A stretch of 64,000 nt of DNA, taken from CAVUNY01 sp963843535. Its GTDB lineage: Bacteria > Chloroflexota > Anaerolineae > Anaerolineales > Anaerolineaceae. Each line of letters begins with the position of its first letter. Within the stretch, counting starts at the first letter, position 1. Shown here one piece after another: positions 18,429-26,900 of the stretch. The notes below the pieces were generated by a model. That model was not told where the DNA came from. It saw only the letters and a list, made by a program, of their open reading frames with translations, and searched no databases. A program made the translations under genes and the position numbers. The stretch spans positions 930,001 to 994,000 of the forward strand of contig CAWJKU010000004.1 in NCBI GenBank assembly GCA_963843535.1, written 5' to 3'.

Positions 18429-20270
18429 CTAATCAAGATAGCCAATGTTTGCGGCCCGATCAACCTGGGATGACGATTCTGTGCCTTTAGGGCGAACTTG
18501 CTGGATTTCTCCCATGGTGGCCAGGAATTCTTCCTGGTCGCGCAGCTGCAAGTCATAAATGGTGCGGTACAGGCCCTCCTGAGCCAGCAGTTCTTCATTC
18601 GTGCCGCGCTGTACGATCTTTCCCTGGTCCATCACCAGGATCAGATCGGCCCTGCGGACCGTGGAGAGTCTTTGGGCAATCACAAAGGTCGTCCGACCTT
18701 CCATCAACAGGTCAAGGGCCTGTTGGATCATATGCTCAGTCTGGGTATCGACGGAGGAAGTGGAATCGTCAAGGATCAATATACGCGGGTTCATCAACAG
18801 GGCGCGGGCAATCGCCACCCTTTGCCGCTGCCCGCCTGAAAGGGTGACCCCACGTTCACCCACGACGGTATCCAAACCCTGGGACAGGTTCTGGATGAAA
18901 TCGTAAGCCTGGGCAGCTTTGACTGCAGCCATGACTTCTTCTTCCGTGGCGTCAGGCCGTCCAAATTTCAGATTGTCGCGCAAGGATGAGGAGAAAAGCA
19001 GCGAGGTTTGCAGCACCATTCCAATCTGGCGGCGGAGTGACAATAGATCGATATTCCGGACGTCAACCCCATCAACCCGCACGGTTCCTTTAAAAACATC
19101 ATAAAATCGGGGAATGAGATTGATGATCGTAGTTTTGCCTGAGCCGGTGGAACCGATCAACGCGACGACCTGGTTCGGCGCAACTTTCAAGCAAATATCC
19201 TTCAGCGCTGGTTCTTTTTCACCGTAATAAGAAAAGGTAACGTGGTCAAATTCAACCTCGCCTCGCAGAACTGGCAGTTTCACGGCATCTGGGGCAGATC
19301 GAATTTCCGGAACCAGCTCAAGTATTTCGAAAGTGCGCTGCAATCCAGCGAATGCCTCGCCGCCCGCATTTACCAGGTTGCCGATCTGCTGTGATGGCTG
19401 CGCCAGCAGGAGCATATAGCTGTTGAAGGCGACCAGCTCACCCAGGGTCAATTTCCCTTCCATCACCATCTGGCCGCCGAACCATAAGATGAGAATGGTG
19501 CCAAGTGTGACCAACAGGGTGGTGGTGGGCATGACTTTGCTCCATTCCTTCAGCACCCGTATTTGAGCATCATACAGCTCGCGGTTGGCCTGTTGAAACC
19601 GGTCGATCTCGTAATCTTCACGACTGAAAGCGCGCACAGCCTGGACACCGGTCACATTTTCTTGCAGGCGCGAAGAAAGCTCGCCCAAAACATTGTCGAC
19701 GTGCAGGAAAAGCTTACCAATGCGCTTGCCAAAGCCGGTGGTTATCAGCACCAGGGGGAGCATGGGCAGCAGGGAGATCAATGCCAGGGTAAGATTGCTG
19801 GTAAAGAGAATGGTCAGAATCGCCACGAGCAGCAAAGTCACGTGCACTAAATCGACGATGCCGTTGCCGGTAAAATTCTGGATCGAACGCACGTCCTCGA
19901 TCACCCGGCTGATCAATTGCCCCGACTGCGAATGGTCGTGAAAGCTGAAGGAAAGACGCTGGATGTGATCGTACAGCTTGTTGCGCAGATCATAAGCCAC
20001 CAGGTTAGCCAGGGAGCCGGTCTGGTTGCGTTGGACGTTGGTAAATACGGCTTTTATGATCCCCAGGCCCAGAATGATCCCGGCTGAGATGATCAAATAA
20101 TTGGTCTGGCCCCCTTCCAGGCCGAGATCAATCACCTGGCGAATGATCGATGGAAAAACCAGATCGATAGCGGTAAGAACAAGGAGCAGTAAAGTACCAA
20201 TCACGACTTTGCTGCGATATGGATGGATGAGGATCGATAAACGCCTGATAGTTTTCAATGGTTCAAGCAT
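18429..20270 (-). CDS. Heterodimeric ABC exporter, subunit with degenerate Walker B
   Basis: 613 residues, type IV exporter fold. Walker A is GSTGSGKTT and the signature is canonical LSGGQ, but Walker B reads ILILDDSTSS: Asp replaces the catalytic Glu. With the partner's LSVGQ signature this makes one composite ATP site degenerate and the other intact. The ATG overlaps the end of the 122-residue gene by 8 bp, so translation is coupled. It is first of the pair, followed by the partner and then the LytM trio on the same strand. Confidence 0.87.
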   Translation of the reverse strand: MLEPLKTIRRLSILIHPYRSKVVIGTLLLLVLTAIDLVFPSIIRQVIDLGLEGGQTNYLIISAGIILGLGIIKAVFTNVQRNQTGSLANLVAYDLRNKLYDHIQRLSFSFHDHSQSGQLISRVIEDVRSIQNFTGNGIVDLVHVTLLLVAILTILFTSNLTLALISLLPMLPLVLITTGFGKRIGKLFLHVDNVLGELSSRLQENVTGVQAVRAFSREDYEIDRFQQANRELYDAQIRVLKEWSKVMPTTTLLVTLGTILILWFGGQMVMEGKLTLGELVAFNSYMLLLAQPSQQIGNLVNAGGEAFAGLQRTFEILELVPEIRSAPDAVKLPVLRGEVEFDHVTFSYYGEKEPALKDICLKVAPNQVVALIGSTGSGKTTIINLIPRFYDVFKGTVRVDGVDVRNIDLLSLRRQIGMVLQTSLLFSSSLRDNLKFGRPDATEEEVMAAVKAAQAYDFIQNLSQGLDTVVGERGVTLSGGQRQRVAIARALLMNPRILILDDSTSSVDTQTEHMIQQALDLLMEGRTTFVIAQRLSTVRRADLILVMDQGKIVQRGTNEELLAQEGLYRTIYDLQLRDQEEFLATMGEIQQVRPKGTESSSQVDRAANIGYLD

Positions 20271-20631
20271 CTCCGCTCGCAGCCGGATCGAAATGAAAAG
20301 TAATCGTTCTTGTATCGACGATTCCGGCTTCGGGGTAGGTAATATTCGCAGTCAAACGATACGTGTCACTCAACCTATGGTTACGGATGTGCAGGGTAAA
20401 AACGATCCGGTTTTCAGCGGTCTCGATGATGTCTGCCCTGGCGACCTCCTCTGCATGGTCGTCGGTCAGAATGACTTCAAGGCTGGGATTTTCCTGAAAC
20501 AAGGTCATGTCAAGATGGACTCGCAGGCGGCGACCATCCGGCCAGGGTTCGACTCTCAATTCAGTAAAGCGCACCTCAAGAGGAGGTTTGGCTTCTTCAG
20601 GGTAAGGCCGCGGGCGGCGCATGGGAAGCAT
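20263..20631 (-). CDS. Unknown 122-residue protein coupled to the ABC exporter
   Basis: 122 residues, no signal peptide or membrane helix. It looks like one beta-sandwich: alternating hydrophobic strands such as LRVHLDMTLF and IVFTLHIRN. I do not recognise a family. Its end overlaps the first exporter gene by 8 bp, which argues that it is translated and belongs to that operon. No Shine-Dalgarno is visible; a TATAAT lies 6 bp upstream of the ATG, so the transcript may be leaderless. An alternative start is ATG 20622. Confidence 0.6.
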   Translation of the reverse strand: MLPMRRPRPYPEEAKPPLEVRFTELRVEPWPDGRRLRVHLDMTLFQENPSLEVILTDDHAEEVARADIIETAENRIVFTLHIRNHRLSDTYRLTANITYPEAGIVDTRTITFHFDPAASGDA

Positions 20632-20637
20632 AGGGTA

Positions 20638-20643
20638 ATTATA
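20638..20643 (-). promoter_or_regulatory. Possible -10 element for a leaderless transcript of the exporter operon
   Basis: TATAAT on the minus strand ends 6 nt before the ATG at 20631, so transcription would start at or next to the start codon. No good -35 is visible. Confidence 0.4.
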
Positions 20644-20710
20644 GCCCCTTAAAACGCCTCTCCACTTAGTTTGGGGACATTACAGAAATGATGACCGGGA
20701 GCAGGAAATT

Positions 20711-22030
20711 TCAGGGCACGATTTTCCGGCATTCCATATAAAAACGTTTCTCGATGGCTTCACCCATTGAGAAGGTTTTCCGTGGCAGGGCGCCGTCGCG
20801 GACGACCGTTTTGAAAAAATCATTTTTTTGGATGACCGGCAGGTAAAAACCCAGGTTTCCGGGCTGCCGTCCGAGGGTTTCGACCACGTCTGTGCCGTGA
20901 AGATAATCGATTTTCGCATAGCCGTGGTCATTTTGCCACTCGTCCAGGAACGACTGGAGAGTGCCGACCGGAATATTCGAATCCGGGCTGGTTATGGCTG
21001 CAGCCGCATAGCCAGTGGTGGCAATGATCCCAAAAATCTGCTCATCGGCGGCTTGCTGATCGACCAGTCGCAGCATCTCGTCCAGATCACGGCAGGGGAT
21101 AAAGCGGAAACGATCCCCCCAATATTTTCGCATGGCAGCCTGGAAGTTGTCGCGCACATTAAATACGACCCGGTGGATCGGCTCAAAAATTAAGCCTTCG
21201 TCATGCACATTTTCGATTTCCACCAGGGCATAACGCGCGGGATGGTTCGGACCGACCCGAGATTTAATATCTTCCCAAATAGCCTTTGCCGTGGCAAAAG
21301 AATGGTTGCCGTCGCCCATTGCGAACAACAGCACCCCCTGGTCCACACTGGTGCCGTATTTTTGCTGAAAAGCGGCCGGATCGGATAGTTTTTCCAGGGC
21401 AGAAACCACCTGCCGTTCTAAGGTGATATCTTCAATAAAATACCCGTTGAGATGCCCGCTGCCCAGCATCAGCTCCACATTGTAGACTTTTTTCAGCTCG
21501 TTTTTGCGCGAAACCAGGGGTTCGATCACGCTCTGCGCGGGATCATCGATCAGCACTAAAATGTGAGGCACTTCGAGAGGCGCGCCCTGGCGGATCTTTA
21601 TACGCGGCGGCAGCCGTTCAAGGATCGTGCCTTCTGAGGCTCGAATCAACGTTTGCGCGCTCTTTTGAAAATTGTATTTTTCGAGGTCAAGCGCGAGCAT
21701 TAACCCATGGCGGGTGCGTCCGGACACAGTCCTCTCGACCAGGATCAGACCTTCATACGGCTGTAAAAGTTCCTGGTCAAGGTACTGCCGCATCGCAGCC
21801 TGGATCGAGACCAGCCTTTCTTGTTCAACGGGCGTTCCTAACAAAGCTTCTGGCAGGATGATATGGTATGTAGAAGGCGCACCCCCGGTAATTTTAGCCA
21901 CATTCTGCCAGTATTCCGGTTGGGATGTAAACTGGTCGCAGGCGACGACCGCCCACCTAGAAAGATCAACTCCCGGTCGGGGAAGTAAAACCGACGGTAC
22001 AGCCACACCGATCGATGCATAGGTTCGCAT
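20711..22030 (-). CDS. DUF1015 family protein
   Basis: 439 residues, soluble. It shows family hallmarks: an N-terminal RWAVVACDQFTSQPEYW region, EVPHILVLIDDP and the MGDGNHSFATA motif near the middle. DUF1015 proteins are widespread in anaerobes and have no firmly established function; some are annotated as putative HTH/HipA-related. The ATG at 22030 has GGATGG about 5 nt upstream. About 80 bp separate it from the 122-residue gene downstream, which has its own possible promoter. Confidence 0.85.
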   Translation of the reverse strand: MRTYASIGVAVPSVLLPRPGVDLSRWAVVACDQFTSQPEYWQNVAKITGGAPSTYHIILPEALLGTPVEQERLVSIQAAMRQYLDQELLQPYEGLILVERTVSGRTRHGLMLALDLEKYNFQKSAQTLIRASEGTILERLPPRIKIRQGAPLEVPHILVLIDDPAQSVIEPLVSRKNELKKVYNVELMLGSGHLNGYFIEDITLERQVVSALEKLSDPAAFQQKYGTSVDQGVLLFAMGDGNHSFATAKAIWEDIKSRVGPNHPARYALVEIENVHDEGLIFEPIHRVVFNVRDNFQAAMRKYWGDRFRFIPCRDLDEMLRLVDQQAADEQIFGIIATTGYAAAAITSPDSNIPVGTLQSFLDEWQNDHGYAKIDYLHGTDVVETLGRQPGNLGFYLPVIQKNDFFKTVVRDGALPRKTFSMGEAIEKRFYMECRKIVP

Positions 22031-22140
22031 ATCACCATCCTTAAAAAGTAGGGGTTGTCAGAAAAGTCCCTTTTGAGTTTTAAGCCGCCACTTGTGACGG
22101 TTGAAAACCCTGAGTGTCAAATTTGTATGATAGTAATCAC

Positions 22141-22276
22141 CCCCACCCCGGCCCGCCCCCTCGCGCATCGCGCTACCGCAGGGCAGCGAGGGGGCGGGAG
22201 ATTGTAAATTTGCGGTTTTTTGCCCACATGTGGGCAAAAAACCGCTTTAAAGAATGCTCCCCCGCCTCGGGGCGGG
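22141..22276. repeat. Dispersed palindromic repeat, copy B (right arm split by an insertion sequence)
   Basis: The core at 22212-22245 is a perfect 34-bp palindrome with the same sequence type as copies A and C. Around it are a GC-rich hairpin (22152-22164 with 22186-22198) and an outer arm. The arm left of the core resembles the reverse complement of the arm to its right. The right end is interrupted at 22276 by the IS481-family element and resumes at 23557 with a G-rich stretch that mirrors the C-rich start at 22141. Pre-insertion length would be roughly 155 bp. Confidence 0.75.
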
Positions 22277-23551
22277 TGTATAGAACAGGGACATAGTAAA
22301 CAGGTGTACGGGGACATGGTAAACACCTGGATTTGTTAAGGTTGTACGGCGAAGTTGATTTGATCAACTTTGGTGGTGCAAAAGAAAACATCGAAGCAGC
22401 CATCTACCTCGGTTGAGCACAAACGGACAGGTTGACCCTGCAGGGCTTTGCCAACCCGGAACTCGCGGTTCTTGAAATTAATAATACCTCTACTTTGGAC
22501 CTTACGCACGATTTGGCCATTATCATACTCAACTGGGGGTAGAACCTCAGGAAAAGGGAGTGGTGAGGGTTGGTAGTGTTGGCCAGGAGTATCCATGCCC
22601 AACGCCTCGTGGGGGCGAACCAGGTTATAGCGTTCCCGAAAGGGATCGAAGTGGCGTTGGCAATCCTCCAGATCGGCGAAGGCAGAGCCTTGCAGGACTT
22701 CTGCCTTGAGGGTGCGGTGAAATCGTTCGTCTTTGCCCTGGGTCTGTGGGTGACTGAGGCGACCGTGCGTAACTCGAATGCCCAGGCGGATCAGCCAAAC
22801 CGTGAGCCTGGTCAGCTCCAGGTGCGGGTAACCGCTGCCCCATGGAGCACCATTGTCGCACAAAAGGGCCAATGGCAGTCCATAGAGGCGAAAAATACTG
22901 GCTAAATGGGGCTGAATGGTCTCCATGGTCTCATCACCACAAGCCCGCAGCCCCAAACAGAAGCGCGAATGATCATCCAGCAGGGTCAACGGATGACAAC
23001 GGCCCTGGAGCATGCCAAAATGGCCTTTGAAATCCATCTGCCACAATTCATTGGGTTGGTCGCGTTCGTAGCGCTGCCAGGTCGTATGTTTCTGGGACTC
23101 ATCGACCGCGATTTTCCCATTCCGCCGCAGAATATCGGTGATCGTGTTGGGATGCGGCACATTTTCTTGCTTTTCATCACGCAATACTCGGGCAATCTTG
23201 CGCCCACCCCAGCCGGTTTCCTCTCGTTTCTGTAGCACAAGTTGCTCCATCTTCTCTGCCGTCCGTTTGGGACTTCGCTCCGGTCGCTTACTCCTATCCG
23301 CCAGGCCTGACTTCCCGGCCTGTTTGTAGCGCTGGATCCATTTATAGGCCGTGCGTGAACTGATCTCATACCGCCGACAGAGCATGCGGATGTTGCTCCC
23401 TTTTTGCATCCCTAGCTGCACAAACTCTTCCCGGATTGACATGACATCCATTTCCTTCCAGGACATGGCCTTTTCTCCTTCCATGTCCATTTTACTGAAA
23501 TGTGTTTACCATGTCTCCGTACATGTGTTTACCATCTCTATGTGCTATACA
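22277..23551. mobile_element. IS481-family insertion sequence, complete, with target-site duplication
   Basis: Terminal inverted repeats of 50 bp lie at 22277-22326 and 23502-23551, with 42 of 50 positions matching, and begin with TGTATAG. Each contains two tandem copies of a GACATRGTAAACA motif, likely transposase binding sites. The flanks carry a 5-bp direct repeat, GCGGG, at 22272-22276 and 23552-23556. The element is about 1275 bp with one intact transposase gene. Nothing suggests decay, so it may be recent and active. Confidence 0.92.
22336..23466 (-). CDS. IS481-family DDE transposase
   Basis: 376 residues from ATG 23466, with GGAG upstream; the frame extends to 23490. An N-terminal helix-turn-helix (RRYEISSRTAYKWIQRY) is followed by an rve-type catalytic core. 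The DDE triad is visible: Asp in WQMDFKGHF, Asp in LLCDNGAPW and Glu in GKDERFHRT. The C-terminal part is the usual beta-rich IS481 tail. It sits inside the inverted repeats described for the element. Confidence 0.93.
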   Translation of the reverse strand: MSWKEMDVMSIREEFVQLGMQKGSNIRMLCRRYEISSRTAYKWIQRYKQAGKSGLADRSKRPERSPKRTAEKMEQLVLQKREETGWGGRKIARVLRDEKQENVPHPNTITDILRRNGKIAVDESQKHTTWQRYERDQPNELWQMDFKGHFGMLQGRCHPLTLLDDHSRFCLGLRACGDETMETIQPHLASIFRLYGLPLALLCDNGAPWGSGYPHLELTRLTVWLIRLGIRVTHGRLSHPQTQGKDERFHRTLKAEVLQGSAFADLEDCQRHFDPFRERYNLVRPHEALGMDTPGQHYQPSPLPFPEVLPPVEYDNGQIVRKVQSRGIINFKNREFRVGKALQGQPVRLCSTEVDGCFDVFFCTTKVDQINFAVQP

Positions 23552-23644
23552 GCGGGGGTTGGGGGGTGGGGAAAACACATAAAAATCAATTCATATCGAA
23601 TAGACAATCAGGGGGCTGAAAACTCATCTAACCACTACCTGTGC

Positions 23645-23685
23645 TTGGGGCAGTCCAAAAAGCGAAGCTTTTTGGACTGCCCCAA
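23645..23685. terminator. 19-bp perfect stem-loop downstream of degV
   Basis: Arms 23645-23663 and 23667-23685 are exactly complementary with a GAA loop. It lies 16 bp beyond the degV stop on the minus strand. There is no T run after it, so it may act as a 3'-end stabiliser or weak terminator. The region 23557-23644 otherwise shows only the leftover right arm of repeat B. Confidence 0.5.
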
Positions 23686-23701
23686 CGGATATATCTGAAG
23701 T

Positions 23702-24562
23702 TTACATACCGGTCATATATGCAATTCCCAGGGCTCCAGGCCCGGAATGCACGCCCAATACCGGGCAGACGATGCCCTGTATGGTTTCTGCGACATCGCT
23801 GACCCCAAACCGCTGGCGCGCATTCTCCAGCAGGCTAAGCGACACGTCAGGCGTATCGGCATGTAACGTGGCAATACGGATGGGGCAGCGCGCCTGGTCG
23901 ACGCGTTCGAAAAACAGTTCGATCATCCGCTCTCGCGCTTTGGCTGCCGTGCGCACACGCTCGACAGCTTCAACCCGGCCATTCCGCACTTCCAGAATCG
24001 GTTTAAGATTAAGCAGTGTCCCCATGAATGCCTGTGCCCCACCAATCCGCCCGCCGCGGTGCAAATATTCAAGCGTATTCAGCACAAATAATAATCCCGT
24101 ATGCTCGCGAGCGCGCTCTGCCTCAATTTTACATTCCTTTAAAGTTGCGCCCTGAACTGCCAGGCGCGCCGCCGCCAGGGTTTGAAATCCCATCGCCAGA
24201 CTGGTTGTAAAGGAGTCGACGATTTCGATTTGGGCTCCCGGCAGCATATTACGAGCCTGGATAGCCGAGTCGATCGTCCCAGATAATTTGGAAGCGATGT
24301 GGATGCTCAGAATATCATAGCCCTGGTCGATCAGGCTGGTGTATAAATCATGGAAGGCAGCTGGGGAAGGCTGCGAAGTCGAAGGGGTAATTTTGGAGGA
24401 CTTTAGCTTTTCGTAAAACTCATCATTGGTGATATTGACATTATCGAGATACGTCTCCTCACCCCAGATGATGTGCAGGGGGATATAGAATATTGGCAAA
24501 TTGCGGGTGATCTCCTGAGCGATGAAACCCGTGCTGTCGGTCAAAATAGCGACTTTGGCCAT
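23702..24562 (-). CDS. DegV family fatty-acid-binding protein
   Basis: 286 residues. DegV proteins bind a fatty acid and act as FakB-type partners of fatty-acid kinase FakA; that is family knowledge. Seen here are the N-terminal ILTDSTGF motif, the TSQPSPAAF region and the typical LHIASKLSGT stretch, then a HADTPD segment near the C-terminus. The start ATG 24562 has GGAGGG 6 nt upstream. It is divergent from ffh and apparently monocistronic. No fakA is in the window. Confidence 0.88.
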   Translation of the reverse strand: MAKVAILTDSTGFIAQEITRNLPIFYIPLHIIWGEETYLDNVNITNDEFYEKLKSSKITPSTSQPSPAAFHDLYTSLIDQGYDILSIHIASKLSGTIDSAIQARNMLPGAQIEIVDSFTTSLAMGFQTLAAARLAVQGATLKECKIEAERAREHTGLLFVLNTLEYLHRGGRIGGAQAFMGTLLNLKPILEVRNGRVEAVERVRTAAKARERMIELFFERVDQARCPIRIATLHADTPDVSLSLLENARQRFGVSDVAETIQGIVCPVLGVHSGPGALGIAYMTGM

Positions 24563-24597
24563 GCAAGCCCTCCGGGGGATCTCTAAAAATTTTATAG

Positions 24598-24603
24598 ATT
24601 ATA
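24598..24603 (-). promoter_or_regulatory. Probable -10 element of the degV promoter
   Basis: A perfect TATAAT on the minus strand lies 35 bp before the degV ATG, giving a short leader that contains the ribosome-binding site. No convincing -35 is seen at 16-18 bp. Confidence 0.45.
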
Positions 24604-24687
24604 ACCCATTGAATACGTTCGCGTTACGTGATCTGGTTTATTCCGAAAAGAGATGGATATAATTGAATTCCCAAATAAAAAATGCCC

Positions 24688-24716
24688 TTGACCTTTATTA
24701 AGGAACAGGCTAAAAT
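24688..24716 (+). promoter_or_regulatory. Sigma-70-type promoter of the ffh-rpsP operon
   Basis: TTGACC (24688-24693) and TAAAAT (24711-24716) are separated by exactly 17 bp. Transcription would start near 24723. A CCTCCC-ATT-GGGAGG hairpin at 24730-24744 would then stand at the 5' end of the mRNA, about 30 nt before the ffh start. Confidence 0.75.
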
Positions 24717-24773
24717 CCTGCCTGCACTGCCTCCCATTGGGAGGTGGCATTTGGTTGCTTTTAAGGAACGAAA

Positions 24774-26096
24774 TTGTTCGAGAACTTGACCGAACGCCTG
24801 AATAGAGTTTTTGAAGACCTGCGCCGCCACGGAAAATTAACCGAGGCGGATGTTGACACTGCCATGCGGGAAGTGCGAATGGCACTGCTCGAGGCGGATG
24901 TGCATTACAGCGTCGTCAAAGACTTTGTGGCGCGCGTAAAAGAGCGTTCGATCGGTGCCGAAGTGAGTAAAGCACTCAACCCGGCCCAGCAGGTCATTAA
25001 AATCGTGCATGAAGAGCTTATCGCCACCCTGGGCGAACCGGCCAAGCTCAATCTGACCGGGGTCAAGCCAAGAGTTGTCTTGCTGGTTGGGCTGCAAGGA
25101 TCAGGAAAAACCACGGCAGCTGCCAAGTTGGCGCGCCTGCTGCGTGCCCAGGGTGAACGGGTAGAAATGGTCGCCGCTGACCCTTACCGCCCGGCTGCCG
25201 TTAAGCAGCTGCAAACCCTCGGCGAAAGGGTGAGCGTGCCTGTTTTTCACGAGCCGGGCCTTAAACCTCCTGAGCTGTGCGCGCACGCCTTCGACCAGGC
25301 GCAAAAGGGCGGGGTCACGGTGCTGATCATCGATACAGCCGGGCGTTCACAACTGGACCAGGCATTGATGGATGAACTGCGGGCGATCAAGCAGCGGGTG
25401 CCGACCAATGATGTTTTATTGGTGGTCGACTCAATGATCGGGCAGGAAGCGCTGCATGTGGCGGAAGGTTTTCGCGATACCGTCCAGCTTACGGGTTTGA
25501 TTTTGACCAAAATGGACGGCGACTCACGCGGCGGGGCTGCCATTTCCATTCGCACTGTAACCGGGGTGCCGATAAAATTTCTCGCAGTCGGGGAAGGGAT
25601 TGATGCCCTGGAGGCGTATGACCCCGGGCGGCTGGCCTCGCGGATTTTGGGCATGGGAGACATGATTGGCCTGATCGAAAAGGCTCAGGCCGCCTTTGAC
25701 CAAAAAACGGCCGCCAGCCAGGCTCAACGAATGCTTTCTGGTCAATTTACCCTGGAAGATTTTTCGAACCAGCTGCGCCAGCTGCGCAAGATGGGACCTT
25801 TCACCGCACTGCTCGAAATGCTGCCGGGCGGGATGGGGCAGCTTGCCAAGCAAGTTGATCCCAAGGACGCAGAATCGCAAATGAAAATGACCGAAGCGAT
25901 TATTAATTCGATGACCCCGGGCGAAAGAAAAAATCCTGATATACTCAATGCCAGCCGGAGACGGCGAATTGCGCGCGGTTCTGGTACGGATGTGCAGGAC
26001 GTCAACCGCTTGATCAAGCAGTTCCGTGAAGCGCAGCGCATGATGAAGACCATACAGAAGACGGGCGGGCGCGGAATATCGCGCCTGTTTGGCTAA
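24774..26096 (+). CDS. ffh: Signal recognition particle protein Ffh
   Basis: 440 residues, TTG start with AAGGAA 5 nt upstream. N domain (about 1-90), G domain with GLQGSGKTT, DTAGRSQLD and TKMDGD, and a C-terminal methionine-rich M domain with the RNA-binding SRRRRIARGSG. It is the GTPase that, with SRP RNA, takes membrane-protein ribosomes to FtsY. It is the first gene of a translation-related operon with rpsP, khpA and rimM. No SRP RNA gene was found nearby. Confidence 0.97.
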   Translation: MFENLTERLNRVFEDLRRHGKLTEADVDTAMREVRMALLEADVHYSVVKDFVARVKERSIGAEVSKALNPAQQVIKIVHEELIATLGEPAKLNLTGVKPRVVLLVGLQGSGKTTAAAKLARLLRAQGERVEMVAADPYRPAAVKQLQTLGERVSVPVFHEPGLKPPELCAHAFDQAQKGGVTVLIIDTAGRSQLDQALMDELRAIKQRVPTNDVLLVVDSMIGQEALHVAEGFRDTVQLTGLILTKMDGDSRGGAAISIRTVTGVPIKFLAVGEGIDALEAYDPGRLASRILGMGDMIGLIEKAQAAFDQKTAASQAQRMLSGQFTLEDFSNQLRQLRKMGPFTALLEMLPGGMGQLAKQVDPKDAESQMKMTEAIINSMTPGERKNPDILNASRRRRIARGSGTDVQDVNRLIKQFREAQRMMKTIQKTGGRGISRLFG

Positions 26097-26208
26097 ACCG
26101 GAGCGCCAGGCCTGGCGGAATAACGTGTCCTCCCACGTTCCTCAACCGCAGAACAGCAAACCGGAAATTGAAACTACAACAGATGAATTTTTGAAGGAGT
26201 ACGTTAGA

Positions 26209-26535
26209 ATGGTTCGAATTCGTTTACGCCGTACAGGCTTGCGCCATCAACCCAGCTACCGCATCATGGCAGCGGATAAGGAAGCTCCCCGAGATGGCCG
26301 CTTTCTTGAGAATTTAGGCTCTTACAACCCGCGTGAGAATCCTTTTGGGTTCAATGTGGACGAAGGCCGCATTTATCACTGGTTGAGCGTTGGCGCTCAG
26401 CCGTCCGAATCGGTTATGCAGCTTTTCAAAAGTGTTGGCTTAATGGACCGGTATGCCCGTTTTAAAGGCGGAGAGCCGGTCGAAACGCTGTTGGCTGAAG
26501 CAAGCGCATATTACACGAAGCGCGCAGCAAAGTAA
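26209..26535 (+). CDS. rpsP: Small ribosomal subunit protein S16
   Basis: 108 residues from ATG 26209, with AAGGAG 9 nt upstream. It starts MVRIRLRRTG and has the S16 hallmarks PSYRIMAAD and SPRDGRF-like APRDGRFLENLGSYNP. The open frame extends back to 26089, but that part is noncoding linker after ffh. S16 is an early 30S assembly protein. It is followed by a structured gap and khpA. Confidence 0.96.
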   Translation: MVRIRLRRTGLRHQPSYRIMAADKEAPRDGRFLENLGSYNPRENPFGFNVDEGRIYHWLSVGAQPSESVMQLFKSVGLMDRYARFKGGEPVETLLAEASAYYTKRAAK

Positions 26536-26551
26536 CCCTACCATAATACTA

Positions 26552-26636
26552 TCCGGTCAGCCTGTTTGAATGAAAAATCCGATTATGGGTTGGAACCTGG
26601 CCCATCCGCCGGATTACTTTTTATAGGCTGGCCGGA
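26552..26636 (+). promoter_or_regulatory. Nested stem structure between rpsP and khpA
   Basis: Three nested stems: a 12-bp outer stem (26552-26563 with 26625-26636, one G-T pair), AATCCG/CGGATT (26576-26581 with 26610-26615) and TGGG/CCCA (26586-26589 with 26601-26604). The khpA ribosome-binding site lies just after. It could be an attenuator, a processing site or a protein-binding leader. Confidence 0.45.
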
Positions 26637-26663
26637 CCAAAGAGTAATTCGAAAGGAGCCGCC

Positions 26664-26900
26664 TTGAAAGAGTTGATAGAATATATCGCCCGATCATTGG
26701 TGGATGATCCCACGGCTGTTCTGGTGCGCCAGGACCGCGGTGGGGGAAAGGTGCGGTTAGAATTACGCGTGGCCAAGGAAGATATGGGACGCGTGATCGG
26801 AAAAGGCGGCCGGGTGGCAAATGCGATGCGCATTTTGCTGCGGGTTGCCGCTGCCCGCGAGGGCAAACTGGTTACGATGGATGTGATAGAGCCTCGATGA
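26664..26900 (+). CDS. khpA: KhpA, small KH-domain RNA-binding protein
   Basis: 78 residues, TTG start with AAAGGAG upstream. It is a single KH domain with the conserved GKGG loop (VIGKGGRVANAMR). The rpsP-khpA-rimM order is common in bacteria. The stop overlaps the rimM ATG by 4 bp. In Gram-positive bacteria KhpA pairs with KhpB/Jag and binds many RNAs; khpB is not in this window. Confidence 0.92.
   Translation: MKELIEYIARSLVDDPTAVLVRQDRGGGKVRLELRVAKEDMGRVIGKGGRVANAMRILLRVAAAREGKLVTMDVIEPR

Noticed and set aside
22277..23551. CRISPR-like array suggested by repeated GACATRGTAAACA motifs
   Set aside because: Only two copies at each end of the insertion sequence; they are parts of the terminal inverted repeats.
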